From Prunus persica (Eukaryota; Streptophyta; Magnoliopsida; Rosales; Rosaceae), in assembly GCF_000346465.2 (NCBI RefSeq), contig NC_034009.1, positions 2,287,487 through 2,351,486 on the forward strand: DNA of 64,000 nt, given 5' to 3'. Positions 48,088 to 60,064 of the stretch are shown piece after piece. Below the pieces are notes generated by a model. The model made no database searches. It saw only the letters and a list, made by a program, of their open reading frames with translations, and was not told where the DNA came from. The translations under genes and the position numbers were made by a program. Each line of letters starts with the position of its first letter. Position 1 is the stretch's first letter.

Positions 48088-50179
48088 CTGAGCATTTTCA
48101 CACACAGTAAGTTTACCTTGTACACAGCACACAGCTATAACATGAAAAATTATGAATGGCATTTAGATTGTTACCAACTCATACTCATCTATTTTGGCCG
48201 TTTTCTTCCTTGGGGTTTAGTTGTTATTTGCTGAAAAACTGAGTGTACTGTGAAGCACATATTGAAAGGAAGGATGAATTTTGTGCACAACTTTCTTGAC
48301 AAACGAACACTTCTCTTGTACCCACACTCCGTATAATTTTCCTCAAGTACAAACTTAAGGTCTATGTCCAGTGAATATACCGTCTTTTGTAAGTATGACT
48401 TTGTGAATTTCAAATTCTAACTCTGGGAGTGGCAGAAACAGATTGAGATTGGCAACTCTTTTGGTGAAGTAGATTAGTTTGTGATTGACATATTATGAAG
48501 TACTGTTTCAATTGTGTTGATGCGTGGAAAATGAGTTTAGGTAAAGTTTACTTGCCGACAGTTAAAATTTGTGCTTCAGTTTGCCCTGGTTTTGCTAAAC
48601 GAAGGCAACCAGGGCTTGTGAAACATTTGCTGGTCCTGAAAATATGCTTTCTCAAAGATAATCACGTACTTGATAGATAAAAAAATGCTCATGGTGTGAT
48701 GCAATAGTCTTTGTTATGATATGAATTGCACTCCTTTTGCCATCTGGTTGTGATGAAGCAATAATGACAATTTTTAACTGCTTTCATATTGGGTCTGGTG
48801 CCAAGGAAGGCAGGAGCAAAATGGACCAATAACATAGCCAGGAGAATTCACCTCTGTTCAATCTAGCAACTTTTTTTAGCACACTTGTGGATTATGGATA
48901 TTCATGAGTAAGCTGCATTTAACCATATTGTTCCACTGCATTGTTATAAAATTTAGCATGATTATACCTTGCCCTAAGTATGTTTTTTTTCCCTTCTATT
49001 TATTCAGTCTTTTGTTGGAGATTGATTCTGTCGTCCTGTTCAAGATCTAGAGCCCTGAAGCAGGAAAGCTATCAGAAATTATTGATCAAATTTTGATTGC
49101 AGAAGCCAGACATTCTGAAGGCTCTTTCCTTTACCTGGCTTTAGCTTCTTCCAGTGGTCTCCATATATACCACGTGTTGAGATGCTTTCTTAATCTTGTA
49201 AATCAGTTTTGTTGTGATACTGTTATTACTCGTACTGAAAATGCCATTTTACAAGCCAACCTGTTACTGAATGTGCAGTTGAAGAGGAGAGGCTCAACTT
49301 TCTACTTCATTTTTTGAATACAAGTGATAGTCTAAACTACAAAGGGGTTCTCACACACATTATACCAAGGTGCCCCAGGGGTTCGAATTTGAGACCACTG
49401 ATTTGCAAGTCAAAATTCTTTTCTATTAGACTAGACCCATTGACCCAACTTTACTTTCTTCTCAATCAAAAGTTTGTGTTATACTGTTTCAATCTACTGG
49501 GCCTCCCATCATCTAATAGTAAATACTAAAATGAAACATGAGATGAGATCTATAATATTGCACTATGGGCTTTGAAATTATTTCGATTTTTGACATTTTA
49601 TATGATTATTAACACATAAGAAATCAAATGGTTCATGAGTTTTACATTAAAATTTGTAATCCAATATTAAAAAAATTCAAAAATAAGATTGATTAGGAAA
49701 GTAGTTGATTCCATACTTATTTGTATCTCCCTAATCCTTGATGTTTCCGATTCACACTTTCTTGGTTCAATATAGAAAACATCCATCAAAGTAAGACTAC
49801 TTTGAGAACAGGGGTTGAGTTCTATAGCATCTTCCTTCAAGGGCGGTAGGACATGGATTGTTCGCCGTTCTAGAATTATATAGGCCTATGCAAGTACAAC
49901 ACAAATGCTAAATGGGCTGGCACAAACACGAATGGACCCAATTTTAATGGGCTGAATCGGGTCAGGCTATTATTTCATTCTAGATTTTTTTGTTTTGATG
50001 AAATATAGGTTTTATATTTTTTTCTGGTCTGAAATAATAGATCTAGATTGTAAATTAAAAAAGAAAAGGACGAAATAAAAAATGAAAATATAAGGGAATC
50101 TAACTCGAACTTCACCGGTTTATTCACTCTGAAAAGCATTTCAAACTCAAAAACTTTCCCTCCTTCCTTCTCTGAAAAA
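48088..50179. other. Agenet 3' flank and intergenic
   Basis: 3' UTR and flank of the agenet gene, then intergenic DNA up to the FHA gene. No further gene is recognised. A SINE-like dispersed repeat sits at 49316-49450. Confidence 0.5.
49316..49450 (+). repeat. SINE-like dispersed repeat, copy 1
   Basis: Begins AATACAAGTGATAGTCTAAA, contains TTCTCACACACATTATACC, a B-box-like GGGGTTCGAATTTGAGACC and TTTGCAAGTCAAAATT, and recurs at 59357 and 59484. The GGTTCGAA core hints at a tRNA-derived internal promoter, but no clear A box is seen. Confidence 0.6.
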
Positions 50180-51397
50180 ATGGAGCCTTTAGCTCTCAAG
50201 CTGATAATGGTCCAAGGCCCGCGGGAGGGCGAAACCCTAGACTTCGGACCCCGATCCAAGGTCCGAATCGGCCGCGTCGTCCGGGGAAACAACCTCCCGA
50301 TCAAAGACTCCGGCATTTCCTCCAAGCACCTCTCAATCGAATACGAATCAGGCAAATGGGTGCTCCGAGACCTCGAATCTTCAAACGGTACCCTGTTGAA
50401 CGACACCAAGGTCACCCCAAACACGCCCTTGGACCTCAACGACGGCGACGAAATCAAAATCGGAGAGTACACCTCGATCACCGTGAAGTTCGACGGCTAC
50501 GAGGAGAGCCGGCTCAGACGGAACCCTAGGCGTGCCGCAGTCGCAGTCGTTGAGGAGACTACGGTGGGGTCGGTTGCACAGGGTCGGGTCCAGAGAGGTA
50601 GGGCTGCGAAGGAGAGGGAAGCAAAGCGCGAGTTGGAGAAAGAAAATGCTGAGGCGATTGAGGCCGTAGGGAATCGAAGGCGGGGCCGACCGCGCAAAGC
50701 TAGGGTTTTGAAGAGTGAGGTTGAAGATGAGAAGCCGGTGGAGGAAAATTTGGTTCCGGAAATGAGTACGAGGCGAACTCGGAGCTCAAAGAATGAGGAA
50801 TTGGGAAAGATTCCAGGTAATTCTGGTGTAGATGGTGGAGAGGTGAAGATTGAGCCAAAAAGGACACGTGGCGGTGCGAGGAGGAGGAAGAATGTACCAG
50901 AGGAGCTACCGGTGTGTGATAAACCTGATGTTCCTGAGCAGAGAGACTGTGTAATAATTGATGTGAAGGACGATGAGGCTTCAAAAGAGCTGAATTTTGA
51001 GGAAGAGAAACATGAAGAGGCTGGTAAAGAGTTTAATGTTAGAGTAGAGAGTGGTGATAAGGTTGACAATGGAAGTGCGAGTGGTGATAAGGTTGACAAT
51101 GGAAGTGCGAGTGGTGATAAAGGTGAGAATGGAAGTGGGAGGGGTGGCAAGGGTGACAATGGAAGTAGTAGTGGTGTTAAGGGTGACAATGGAAGTGGTA
51201 GTGGTTCAGGTGTTAATGAGAGTTGTGACTTGGAGAAGATGACACTTGGCCAGTGGTTTGATTTTTTGGAGGTTCATCTGCCGAAGCAGATCATTGATGA
51301 GACGGAGGAGGTCATTGGGGAAATGGTAGAGAAAGCTAAGCGACTTCAGGAGTACATGGCACAACAGAAGGAGAAGGGTCATGTGCTTGTGGGCTAA
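50180..51397 (+). CDS. FHA-domain protein with AT-hook
   Basis: A single-exon 405-residue protein. An FHA domain lies at ~residues 8-105, with the diagnostic phosphothreonine-binding GR (RIGRVVRGNNL), SSKH (GISSKHLSIEY) and SSNGT (LESSNGTLLND) motifs. A basic Arg/Glu-rich region is followed by a canonical AT-hook RRRGRPRK at ~166-173 and a second basic RTRGGARRRK patch. Residues 291-340 are five 10-residue SGDKVDNGSA-type repeats, then a conserved C-terminal segment (LGQWFDFLEVHLPKQI and a helix). FHA plus AT-hook implies a nuclear protein that binds phosphothreonine partners and AT-rich DNA (inference). The GC-rich 5' third and intronless form contrast with its neighbours. I do not assign a symbol; Arabidopsis has related SMAD/FHA proteins. 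Confidence 0.9.
   Translation: MEPLALKLIMVQGPREGETLDFGPRSKVRIGRVVRGNNLPIKDSGISSKHLSIEYESGKWVLRDLESSNGTLLNDTKVTPNTPLDLNDGDEIKIGEYTSITVKFDGYEESRLRRNPRRAAVAVVEETTVGSVAQGRVQRGRAAKEREAKRELEKENAEAIEAVGNRRRGRPRKARVLKSEVEDEKPVEENLVPEMSTRRTRSSKNEELGKIPGNSGVDGGEVKIEPKRTRGGARRRKNVPEELPVCDKPDVPEQRDCVIIDVKDDEASKELNFEEEKHEEAGKEFNVRVESGDKVDNGSASGDKVDNGSASGDKGENGSGRGGKGDNGSSSGVKGDNGSGSGSGVNESCDLEKMTLGQWFDFLEVHLPKQIIDETEEVIGEMVEKAKRLQEYMAQQKEKGHVLVG
51050..51199 (+). repeat. In-frame coding minisatellite, five 30 bp units
   Basis: Five consecutive 30 bp units encode SG[DV]K[VG][DE]NGS[AG] variants. The first two are identical and the later ones diverge. Units keep the reading frame, so copy number could vary without disrupting the FHA protein. 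Confidence 0.95.
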
Positions 51398-54300
51398 AGG
51401 GAGGAGCTGGGAGGATCAGAACCTTGTTTTTTGTGGTAAGTTGCAGCTCTAAATTTCTCTGTTTTTGTATGAATTACTTTGTTAACGAAATTTGTATTGT
51501 GTTGGTTTTATTATGATAGACCTTAATATATGCATATGCCATTGCTTAAATGTGCTGAAGTTACTCGGTCTTTAATTTGAAGTCTTGGATATGAATACGA
51601 AGTGGAATCTATTGAATGTCTAATAAGGGGTGAGATGAAACTAATTTAAGTGCAGAAGTGAGCATGATTTATATTGAGGGGGCTGGTTTAGCATTTGCAA
51701 TCAAGTGTTCTACCTAAGAAATATGACTGATAGTAAAATAAAGAATTTTCCTGTTTTGGGTAGGTTGATTGTGTGTTAAAATTGTATTACTGATAAAAAG
51801 GAGGTCACATATGTACACTGTCAAAGCAATGGTTTTTGATAACTTATCCAATAAAGAGGGAGCATAAATGATATGCTGCATTCTCTAGCCAATTGCTTGT
51901 GCGTGTTTGTTCATTGTGTTATGGAAAAAATAATTGAATTCTTTATCGCCAGAAAGCATTCTCTCTATGAAGGCCTTTAGAACTTATTATTCTTCTTGTG
52001 TACTATGCAAGATAAATGGTTTTCAAAACAAATTGTCTTGGGCTGCTACTAAACACTGTCAACTACTGCTGCATATCAGAGAAATGAAAATTTTGAATTT
52101 GTGATATTTTAACATTGGTGACCAGAAGTTATCATCATCTGTAACATTCTCGATGTGTGACAACATTCAGTAACTGTTATGTTGTGTTTTTTTTTTGCCT
52201 GTCTTAAGTTGAAATTACCGGTGGCATGTCCACAACCTATGAATGACTATCTTGTAACAAAGTGATTTAAGTTTGGAATTGATTGAACTTTTCACTGGGC
52301 AAAAGTTGACCCGTACTGTTGTGTTTTTTTGTTTGTTCATTCGGTGATTTCTCCAGGATATCGGTGTGGTGTATGCAAATCCAAATGTTAGGGAAATCTT
52401 CACTCAAACCATCTGGACCAGATGATTAAATGAAACTAAGAGCAAGTCACACTACACAACAAATTCAAGAAATGCTTGAAAGCTCAAACATTCGGGTATT
52501 AGCTCCCTTAACTGGCTTGGCATGTCAAGTTCATATAGGTGATTTCCTTGCTGAATTTGGGAGTGCAAAGGAGATAATGGTGACATCTTCTTTAGTTCAT
52601 ATCTATCTATATTAGTCTGACCTAGTTTATATATGCTGGTGACATCTTCTGTAGTTTGTATATATATCTTGCCATGAATTTGTTAACTCTTGCATCCAGG
52701 TCAGTTACAAGTCTTGATTGCAGACATAATTTTACTGGACAGGTCAGTTGGGTTAAGTGGATTGAAATTTAAAATCTACTTAACAAAGTTGGATCTTATG
52801 GAAATATTCCTGTTCTAATATAACCTGCTTGGATTGCATTGTTTGTGAGACATTTACAGATAGGTTAACTGGATTAAACCTTTTATACAATCAATTCCCA
52901 TCCTCCTACTCTTTTCCTCATCCCTTTCATTCTTCCTCTCATTTCAGACTTAGTTCATTCTGAGCCTTGAGGGCAAAGGAATGATTCATTTTCATGCTTT
53001 TAAGTATATTATGTGTAATGTTTTCTTATAGACTATACATTTTATTTCATAACATAGCCACAAACATACATTTTATAGACTTTGGGTTTGGACTTAATTT
53101 AGATTGATTGATATTAAATATTTAGCCCTCAAATTTACATATTAGCTGTTGGATGTGTTTTTTTTAACCGTTGAGATTGAATGGATTAATCATGGCCATG
53201 AGATGAAGCTTAATCAGCATTATTATTATTTATTTTTTTATAATAGTACTAGTAGGATTTTGAAGAAATTTTGTTTGAATACTAAAGTGTCCGAGGGTGC
53301 CCTCTTGAACTGAAATTCTGGTTTTGTTTTTTCATGGCAAACGTTTCAAACTAATCCTTTCATTCCCATCCCACATTCAATTGATGGTAAGGGATATTAC
53401 TGACTTGGTCAACATTTTTGTCTTTCTTTTTCTCCTTTTTTTGTGGTGCATGTATGCGTAGCTGCTAACATGCATACCAAATGCCCAAGTCCTATCAAAT
53501 TCCTCTTTAAGTGTGGAGAGAGAGATCTAGGCGTTATTTGATTAGTTATGTTTTATAAATTATTTGACGGACACGTTATTGGTGGGAGACTAGAGACTTC
53601 AAACTTGGTCCAAAAAATGTGTTTTTACTTGAGCAAATGAGATTTATTTGGTCCAACCTCTGCAAAGGAATATTCTTCTCCTGGCTGCATGAAATCTCTA
53701 AGTGCCTAAAAATATACATTAGAGTTTTCAAAAGAAAGTAAATATTTTTTTGGGAGATTCACTATTATATTCAATATAAGGACTCAAGTTATAAAAAAAA
53801 AAAAATTATATTAAATAGACTTTAGAAACATATTTAAAGTCCATTTACAACTTAACAAATATGCATTTAACTTCTTAAAACAAGCACAACCCTAAAACCT
53901 TATAAAAATACACAAAATACTCAATAGGGCATCAAAGTAATTTAATAATCAAAATTAAATTCAATATAACCAACTATCATTTTTTGAGTTTGTTTATAAA
54001 AATTAAATGGTATAGGGTTTATTTATATTATTAGTGCTAAGAATGGGTATATGACTAAATATCTCATATTTTTTTAATGTGAAAGGAGATTCGAATTTGT
54101 GATATTTATTTTAAGAAAAGTATAGTTTATTGGTGCAATTGCACATACTTCTTTTTTCATACAAGCATACTGAGGGAGGGGGAAATCGAACTTAAGATTA
54201 CTAGTGCAGGGGTAAAAACTCATAACCACTTGAGTTACAAATCCCTCACAATTGTATATGCTTCTTAATATTATATGCCGGGTTGTTCAAAGAAAATATT

Positions 54301-55452
54301 ATTTTGAAAAATGTACTTAAAAAAAATATATATATATATAAGTGATAATCTAAATTACTTTAAATTCATTTATTTTATTAAAATTAATTTCAACTCAAGA
54401 GACTTGACTCACTATCTTAACTGGCTGATATAACTCACTTTTGCTTAGAGAATGTACTTAAAACTATCTAAAATAAAATTCAAATTTGTGTTATTTTCTA
54501 AGAAAATAATTATTATGTTTGGGGCTTGGCCGCCACGCACCACCTTGTTGTTTTCTTTCTAGGACTGATTTTTTTTTTTTCTTGCGCCTCAAGATTGATT
54601 GCCATTTGAAAATAATTATAATGTTTGGGGCTTGGCCGCCACACACCACCTTGTTGTTTATTTTTTATTCTTGCGCCTCAAGATTGATTGCCATTGGCCC
54701 ACGAAGTCCCGTTTTTGTCAATGAAAAACAACAAGAATACATTGTTTTGCTGATTGTGCCAAAATCTTCTTTGACTTAGCCGCAGAGAAGTTTCAATAAC
54801 ATGAGACGTAATTGACTTGGACAGACCCATTAAATTTTTGGACCCTTGTAACCACAGAACCATAACTTCTCTTTTGAATACATATAATTCAGGCATATAT
54901 TATTGAAAAAATTAGAGTATACAACTCTAATATAGATTTGTTAGAGATAAAACAGGTAAACAATTTACTTGTATTAAACTCACAAAATATTACAATAAAA
55001 TAATTTTTAAAGAAAAAACCAACTCTTACAAGCACTTTTTTTCACTTTTAAACACAAACTCTAAAACACTCGTACTCCTCGTAAAAACTACTTAACTCTA
55101 TAGCTTATTGCTCACTTTTCTTTTGGACTCAATCCTTGATTCTTGATTGGTTAAATTATAACGCTTCTTTCGGCTAGTGGATGACTTGCTAGGAGTCTCT
55201 CATGGCCGTCAGATCTCCTTTAATAAAGTTCAGCTGTTAAGTGGGGTTTTTTCTATTTATAGTTGTTGTTGCGGACTTTGCTTTGCATTCCACCGCTCAA
55301 TTCCTCTACATTTTTATTTTTAATTATTTAATTAAACAGTGTTATGGTCCTTTAAAAGGAGGTGGAGGGTGTAGGTAGGTGATACTTTGTGTGTGTTGAG
55401 ACTTGAGAGAATGCACGTACCAAGCACAAAACTTGTCCCAATAGAAGAAGAT
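51398..55452. other. Intergenic, no gene recognised
   Basis: 3' flank of the FHA gene followed by AT-rich intergenic DNA. I see no conserved coding block. A ~100 bp tandem duplication is at 54506-54697, and a TATA-like TCTATTTATAG at about 55251-55261 may belong to the CslG gene. Confidence 0.5.
54506..54697 (+). repeat. Tandem duplication of ~100 bp
   Basis: Two head-to-tail copies (about 54506-54606 and 54609-54697) share ATGTTTGGGGCTTGGCCGCC, CACCACCTTGTTGTTT and CTTGCGCCTCAAGATTGATT. They differ by small indels in a T-rich stretch. Confidence 0.88.
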
Positions 55453-58400
55453 ATGGAGAGTTCTTCTAAGCTACCCCTTCATATCTGCCATGTCCACAAA
55501 CTTTCAATCGTCATCAACCGGACACATATATTCTTCCACTCTATAGCTTTAGTCTTCTTGCTTTACTACAGAGCTTCTTTCTTCTTCTTCCAAGACCCTA
55601 CCAAAACCAAAGCAACCACCGTAGCATGGCTTCTTGTGTTTGTCTCAGAAATCCTCCTATCCTTCGAGTGGCTCCTCGGCCAGTCTTCTCGGTGGCGTCG
55701 CGTTTCGCGAACCGCGTTCCCGGAGAGGCTGCCTGCCGATGATAAGCTCCCGGCTGTTGATGTGTTCATCTGCACTGCGGATCCGGAGAAGGAACCGACT
55801 GTGGGGGTGATGAACACTGTGTTATCTGCCATGGCAATGAACTATCCGCCAGAGAAACTTCATGTGTATCTGTCCGATGATGGTGGTGCTGCTGTCACTT
55901 TGAAGGGTATGAGAGAGGCTTGGAGGTTTGCAAAGTGGTGGCTTCCATTTTGTAGGAGGTATGGGATCAAGTGCAGGGCTCCTGAGGCTTATTTCTCTGC
56001 AGAAGAGGAAGATGCTGATTTTGGCGGCAGCGAGTTCATTCAAGACAGAGAAGATATTAAGGTGAATGAGAGTTGAAATTTTCGAATTAACTGTATATCA
56101 CCGATTTATTAGTGATAGGACACAAGAAAACAGTACTCATATGTGACAATATATTATGTATTATATTAATGGTGTTTCTGGCTACCAGAGTTGATGGGGG
56201 AGATTTGGGTGCAGGAGAAATATGAGGCGTTCAAGAAAAAAGTAAAAGCAACGGTTGGAGACACAAGGAGCGGACCGAGTCGAGATCACCCTGCAGTGAT
56301 TGAGGTATATATTGACATTTGGTATTGTTTTGGTTTTGAGAGTAAGCCTTGGTTTGTGATCTCATCATCACAAAATGCCATGTTTCCAAGTTCTTCTTTG
56401 GTTTGCTAACCGACAAGTGTGCATTTTCCTATTTTGTCCTTTACTAATGGATATGTATAAACGCAGTTAGCTAGATAGAAAGCATTCCATGCCCACACAA
56501 AAAACAAAAACAAAAACATGTCCCCACCGCTAACATGAATTCATGATCATAACCCATATCTGGAAATTTGGCAGGTTATACAAGAAACATCCAGCGATGA
56601 TGCAATTCAAGAAAATGAAACCAAAAATATTCCTCTCCTAGTATACGTTTCTCGTGAGAAAAGGCCTTCTCATTTTCACAATTTTAAGGCTGGAGCGCTC
56701 AATGTTCTAGTATGCATTTCTCTCTTTCAATCTTTCGTTAATCTTCCTCTATTTATGCATCTACAGTAATATTCTTTTATCAAATATCTAGTATGAGCAT
56801 CGACCCAAAGTGATATCTAGTATGATCATCGACCCAAAGTGACAGTGTGACATAATTTATACAAGCCCGACTATGTGACAAGTGAACAATTTTTCTACAT
56901 ATCTATGTATTTATTTATTTACGTGTAAATTAATATATTGTGCACTTATTGTTTTTCAGCTACGGGTCTCTGGTGTGATAAGCAATTCTCCGTACATATT
57001 AGGGCTAGATTGTGACATGCATTGCCATGATCCAAGTTCCGCTCGGCAAGCAATGTGTTTCCATCTTGACCCAAAGATATCACCCTCTCTAGCATTTGTT
57101 CAATTCCCTCAAAAATTTCACAACATCAGTAATAATGATATCTATGACAGTCAGATGAGGTCGATATTTTGGGTATGGATTCAAGGACAAAACTTCACTT
57201 TAGTTATACATGAATATATTTAATTATAAATTGGCCCCTAAATATAATTAATGAAAATCATATATATATTTTATGTGCAATAATATATCTGACAATTTTA
57301 TGACTTGTTGGTCTTGACTACTTTCAAAGCTGCTATGGCAAGGTGTTGATGGGGTTGGAGGGCCAGGTGTGGCTGGTACTGGCTATTACATCAAGAGGTT
57401 GTCCTTATGTTCAAGCTCCAAACATGAAGGTGTGTTTTTGTATACATAGTTTTACTTGGATCGACTTGGTAATTGAGAGTGCATATCTGTGTCATTGTCT
57501 TTGTTGTACAACTGCAGGTCACACTTAATAAATACCAAACAGTCAATCACCCAGTTTTTGTCAATCATTTCAGTTTGATTGTATTAATCTTTGCTTCAAG
57601 GAAAAAGCTATGGTTTGAAAAAGAAAATTAAATTGTTATTATCCTGACAAGTTTATCCTAGGACATCGGGTGCTATCAACCCCTTATCCATTAATAGTAT
57701 ATATTCTTAGACATTATATAAGCATGTATTTGTATGTTATAATTGATCACAAGCTTCTTACTAGTTTCACTATTGAATTTCCAGATGGGGATCCCATGAA
57801 ACTTAGACAATCTTTTGGTCCATCCAATGAGTTCATCAAATCCCTCCACCAAAACAACAAGCCTGATATGCTCATCCACAGAAAGAATGCATTGCTAAAT
57901 GAAGCCCAACTTCTAGCCTCTTGTGCCTTCGAAAATGGCACCGAATGGGGGGAAGAGGCAAGTGCAGATACTTTTAAAACTATACCCATTGAATCATTCA
58001 ACTTAATAATATTAATAATTATTGTGGTCTTTCTTTCATTTATGGCAGGTTGGGTTCATGTATGGGTCTGTGGCGGAAGATTACGTCACAGGGTTTCGTT
58101 TGCATTGCAAAGGTTGGATTTCAGTGTATTGTAATCCACCAAGGCCACAGTTCTTGGGCAGAGGTATCACCAATTTGGATGACTTTTTTGTCCACGTAAC
58201 TAGATGGACCTCTGGGATGGTTGATGTTCTTTTCTCCAAGTTTTGTCCTCTTATATATGGCCCTTTCAAAACGTCCACTTTCCTTCACAGTATGTGTTAT
58301 GCAGAAATGGCTCTTATCCCCATTGTCCATTTCTTGCCATTGTGGTGCCTTGCCACCATACCTCAGCTCTGCCTCCTCAATGGCATTCCTTTGTACCCAG

Positions 58401-59257
58401 AGGTAATTAAAGATTTTTTTAGCATATATTTCTTCCTATCGAATATCTTTTGCGCAAATGATTCAAGATAAAGAGTACTTATCTTTTAAGAAAATTCTTG
58501 CGCATAATAAAAAAAATTTATCTTTTGTTACGCTATCTAACAACAAAGACTGACACAGTCTGACAATCTCACAATATAAATATTTATCTTATAGTCATCC
58601 ATTCTATTCTACTGCCCTCATAAAAAAAATAATTCTCGTCATAAAATCTTCAATTTGATTTAGTGTCATGCAATATCCTAATACATACTGGTCTTGTTCT
58701 TGGATTTGCAGGTCTCAAATTCATACTTCATTGTATTTTCATTCGTATTCCTATCGTTGATTTCAAAACATTTATACGAGGTTCTTTCAACGGGATTTAC
58801 GTTTCGACATTGGATAAATGAGCAAAGGGTATGGATGATGAAGTCAGTTATATCTGACTTATATGGCAGTGTGGATGGCTTCATGAAGAAAATTGGTATG
58901 AGAGAAGCCAGTTTCTACCTAACCAACAAAGTTGACGATGTTGACCAACTCAAGCGTTACAATATGGGGGTATTTGATTTCCAAACATCAATATTATTTC
59001 TTGCTCCAATGGCTGCTCTGGTGATCTTGAACATGGCTTCCTTTGCAGTTGGGATTTATAGAGTCATCTTGTTGGGGGAGTTGGACAAATTTTGCATACA
59101 AGTTTTCATACCCTTTTATGTCATTTTGATGAACTACCCTATCGTTGAAGGGATGCTGATAAGGAAAGACGGGGGTCGCATTCCACCATCAGTCACATTA
59201 CTCTCTGCCATAGTTTCCTTGATTTTCTATTTTTTGGGTTATATTATTTTCATGTAG
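55453..59257 (+). CDS. Cellulose synthase-like protein G (CslG) type glycosyltransferase
   Basis: Eight exons, 55453-56061, 56215-56304, 56575-56709, 56960-57172, 57330-57429, 57785-57957, 58049-58402 and 58712-59257, sum to 2220 nt (739 aa), normal for the family. Two N-terminal membrane helices (~25-75) precede the GT2 catalytic core: VDVFICTADPEKEPT, YLSDDGG, DCD in ILGLDCDMHCHD, and the ED of VAEDYVTGF. Several C-terminal helices end in YFLGYIIFM. Intron 6 uses a GC donor (GAG|GCAAGT). The usual Q..RW product motif reads HVTRW, so Gln is replaced by His. Family members act in Golgi/ER membranes; some CslG-related enzymes (CSyGT/SOAP5 type) attach glucuronic acid to triterpenoids (established for other plants, not shown here). 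An upstream in-frame ATG at 55411 is possible; 55453 is chosen because MESSSKLPLHICHV matches family N-termini. Confidence 0.9.
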
Positions 59258-59356
59258 CAAGGCCAATAGGGACATGGCCAGCGTCCACGATATTTCCATT
59301 TTTTTGAGTTAATAATATGGTTTGTATGTTTTTATTGTTCTTATTATTATTCTTTA

Positions 59357-59590
59357 ATACAAGTGATAGTCTAAATTATAAAGAGAATGAGGTTTCTCGT
59401 ACACACGCTACTAAGGTGTCAAGATGGTTCAAACACAAAACCATTACTTTGCAAGTCAATGTTATTTTTTTTTTTTTTTTCGAGTATAAGCGATAGTCTA
59501 AACTAGAGGAAATGGTGGGTTTCTCACACACACTACTATAATGTCATAGAAGTTCGATCCTGCTACCACTAGTTTGCAAGTCAATACCCT
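59357..59590 (+). repeat. SINE-like dispersed repeat, copies 2 and 3 in tandem
   Basis: Two adjacent copies (59357-59465 and 59484-59590) of the 49316 repeat. Each has A[GC]ATAGTCTAAA-type starts, TTTCTC[AG][TC]ACACAC, a TTC-rich B-box-like region and TTTGCAAGTCAAT[GA]. They are more diverged than copy 1, and a long T run separates them. Confidence 0.6.
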
Positions 59591-60064
59591 TTTCTTTTAT
59601 TCATTAAAAAATTCTACTGCTTTTGCCTTTAAATTTGGCGTTCTATAGAGTGAAGCCATAATATAGAGGAAATTTCACCAAATAATTGTGTTTGATAATG
59701 ACCAGAGCTAAGCCCAATAAGTTTGGGTTGAACCTAGCCCACCAATACGAAAGAAACTCAACATAATTTAAGCCCAATATGTTTTGCCTGGACAACAATA
59801 TTACATTAACAATATAGGATGCCTTTCCATGACCATGCCCATAATAATATTTCAAAATCACTCTTTTGGCAAGAGAAGAGAAAAAGCTTCAACCATTGAG
59901 TTCAAGTTGAGACTAACTACCTCTTAGTTTAATAATTTTTTTCGTTTCATATTTTTCCTTGTTTTAATTTTAAGGAAAACTCAAATTTGGAAATCCCTAA
60001 GTTATAAATAAAAATAATAATAAAAAGTCCAAATTATGGTAATGTAAAAATAGAACTTACAGGT

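Noticed and set aside
49370..49390. tRNA gene suggested by GGGGTTCGAATTTGAG
   Set aside because: No matching acceptor stem, D-arm or anticodon arm upstream; it belongs to a dispersed repeat.
50497..51189. 230-residue minus-strand frame opposite the FHA gene
   Set aside because: Antisense shadow of the FHA coding sequence with Leu/Ser/Pro low complexity.
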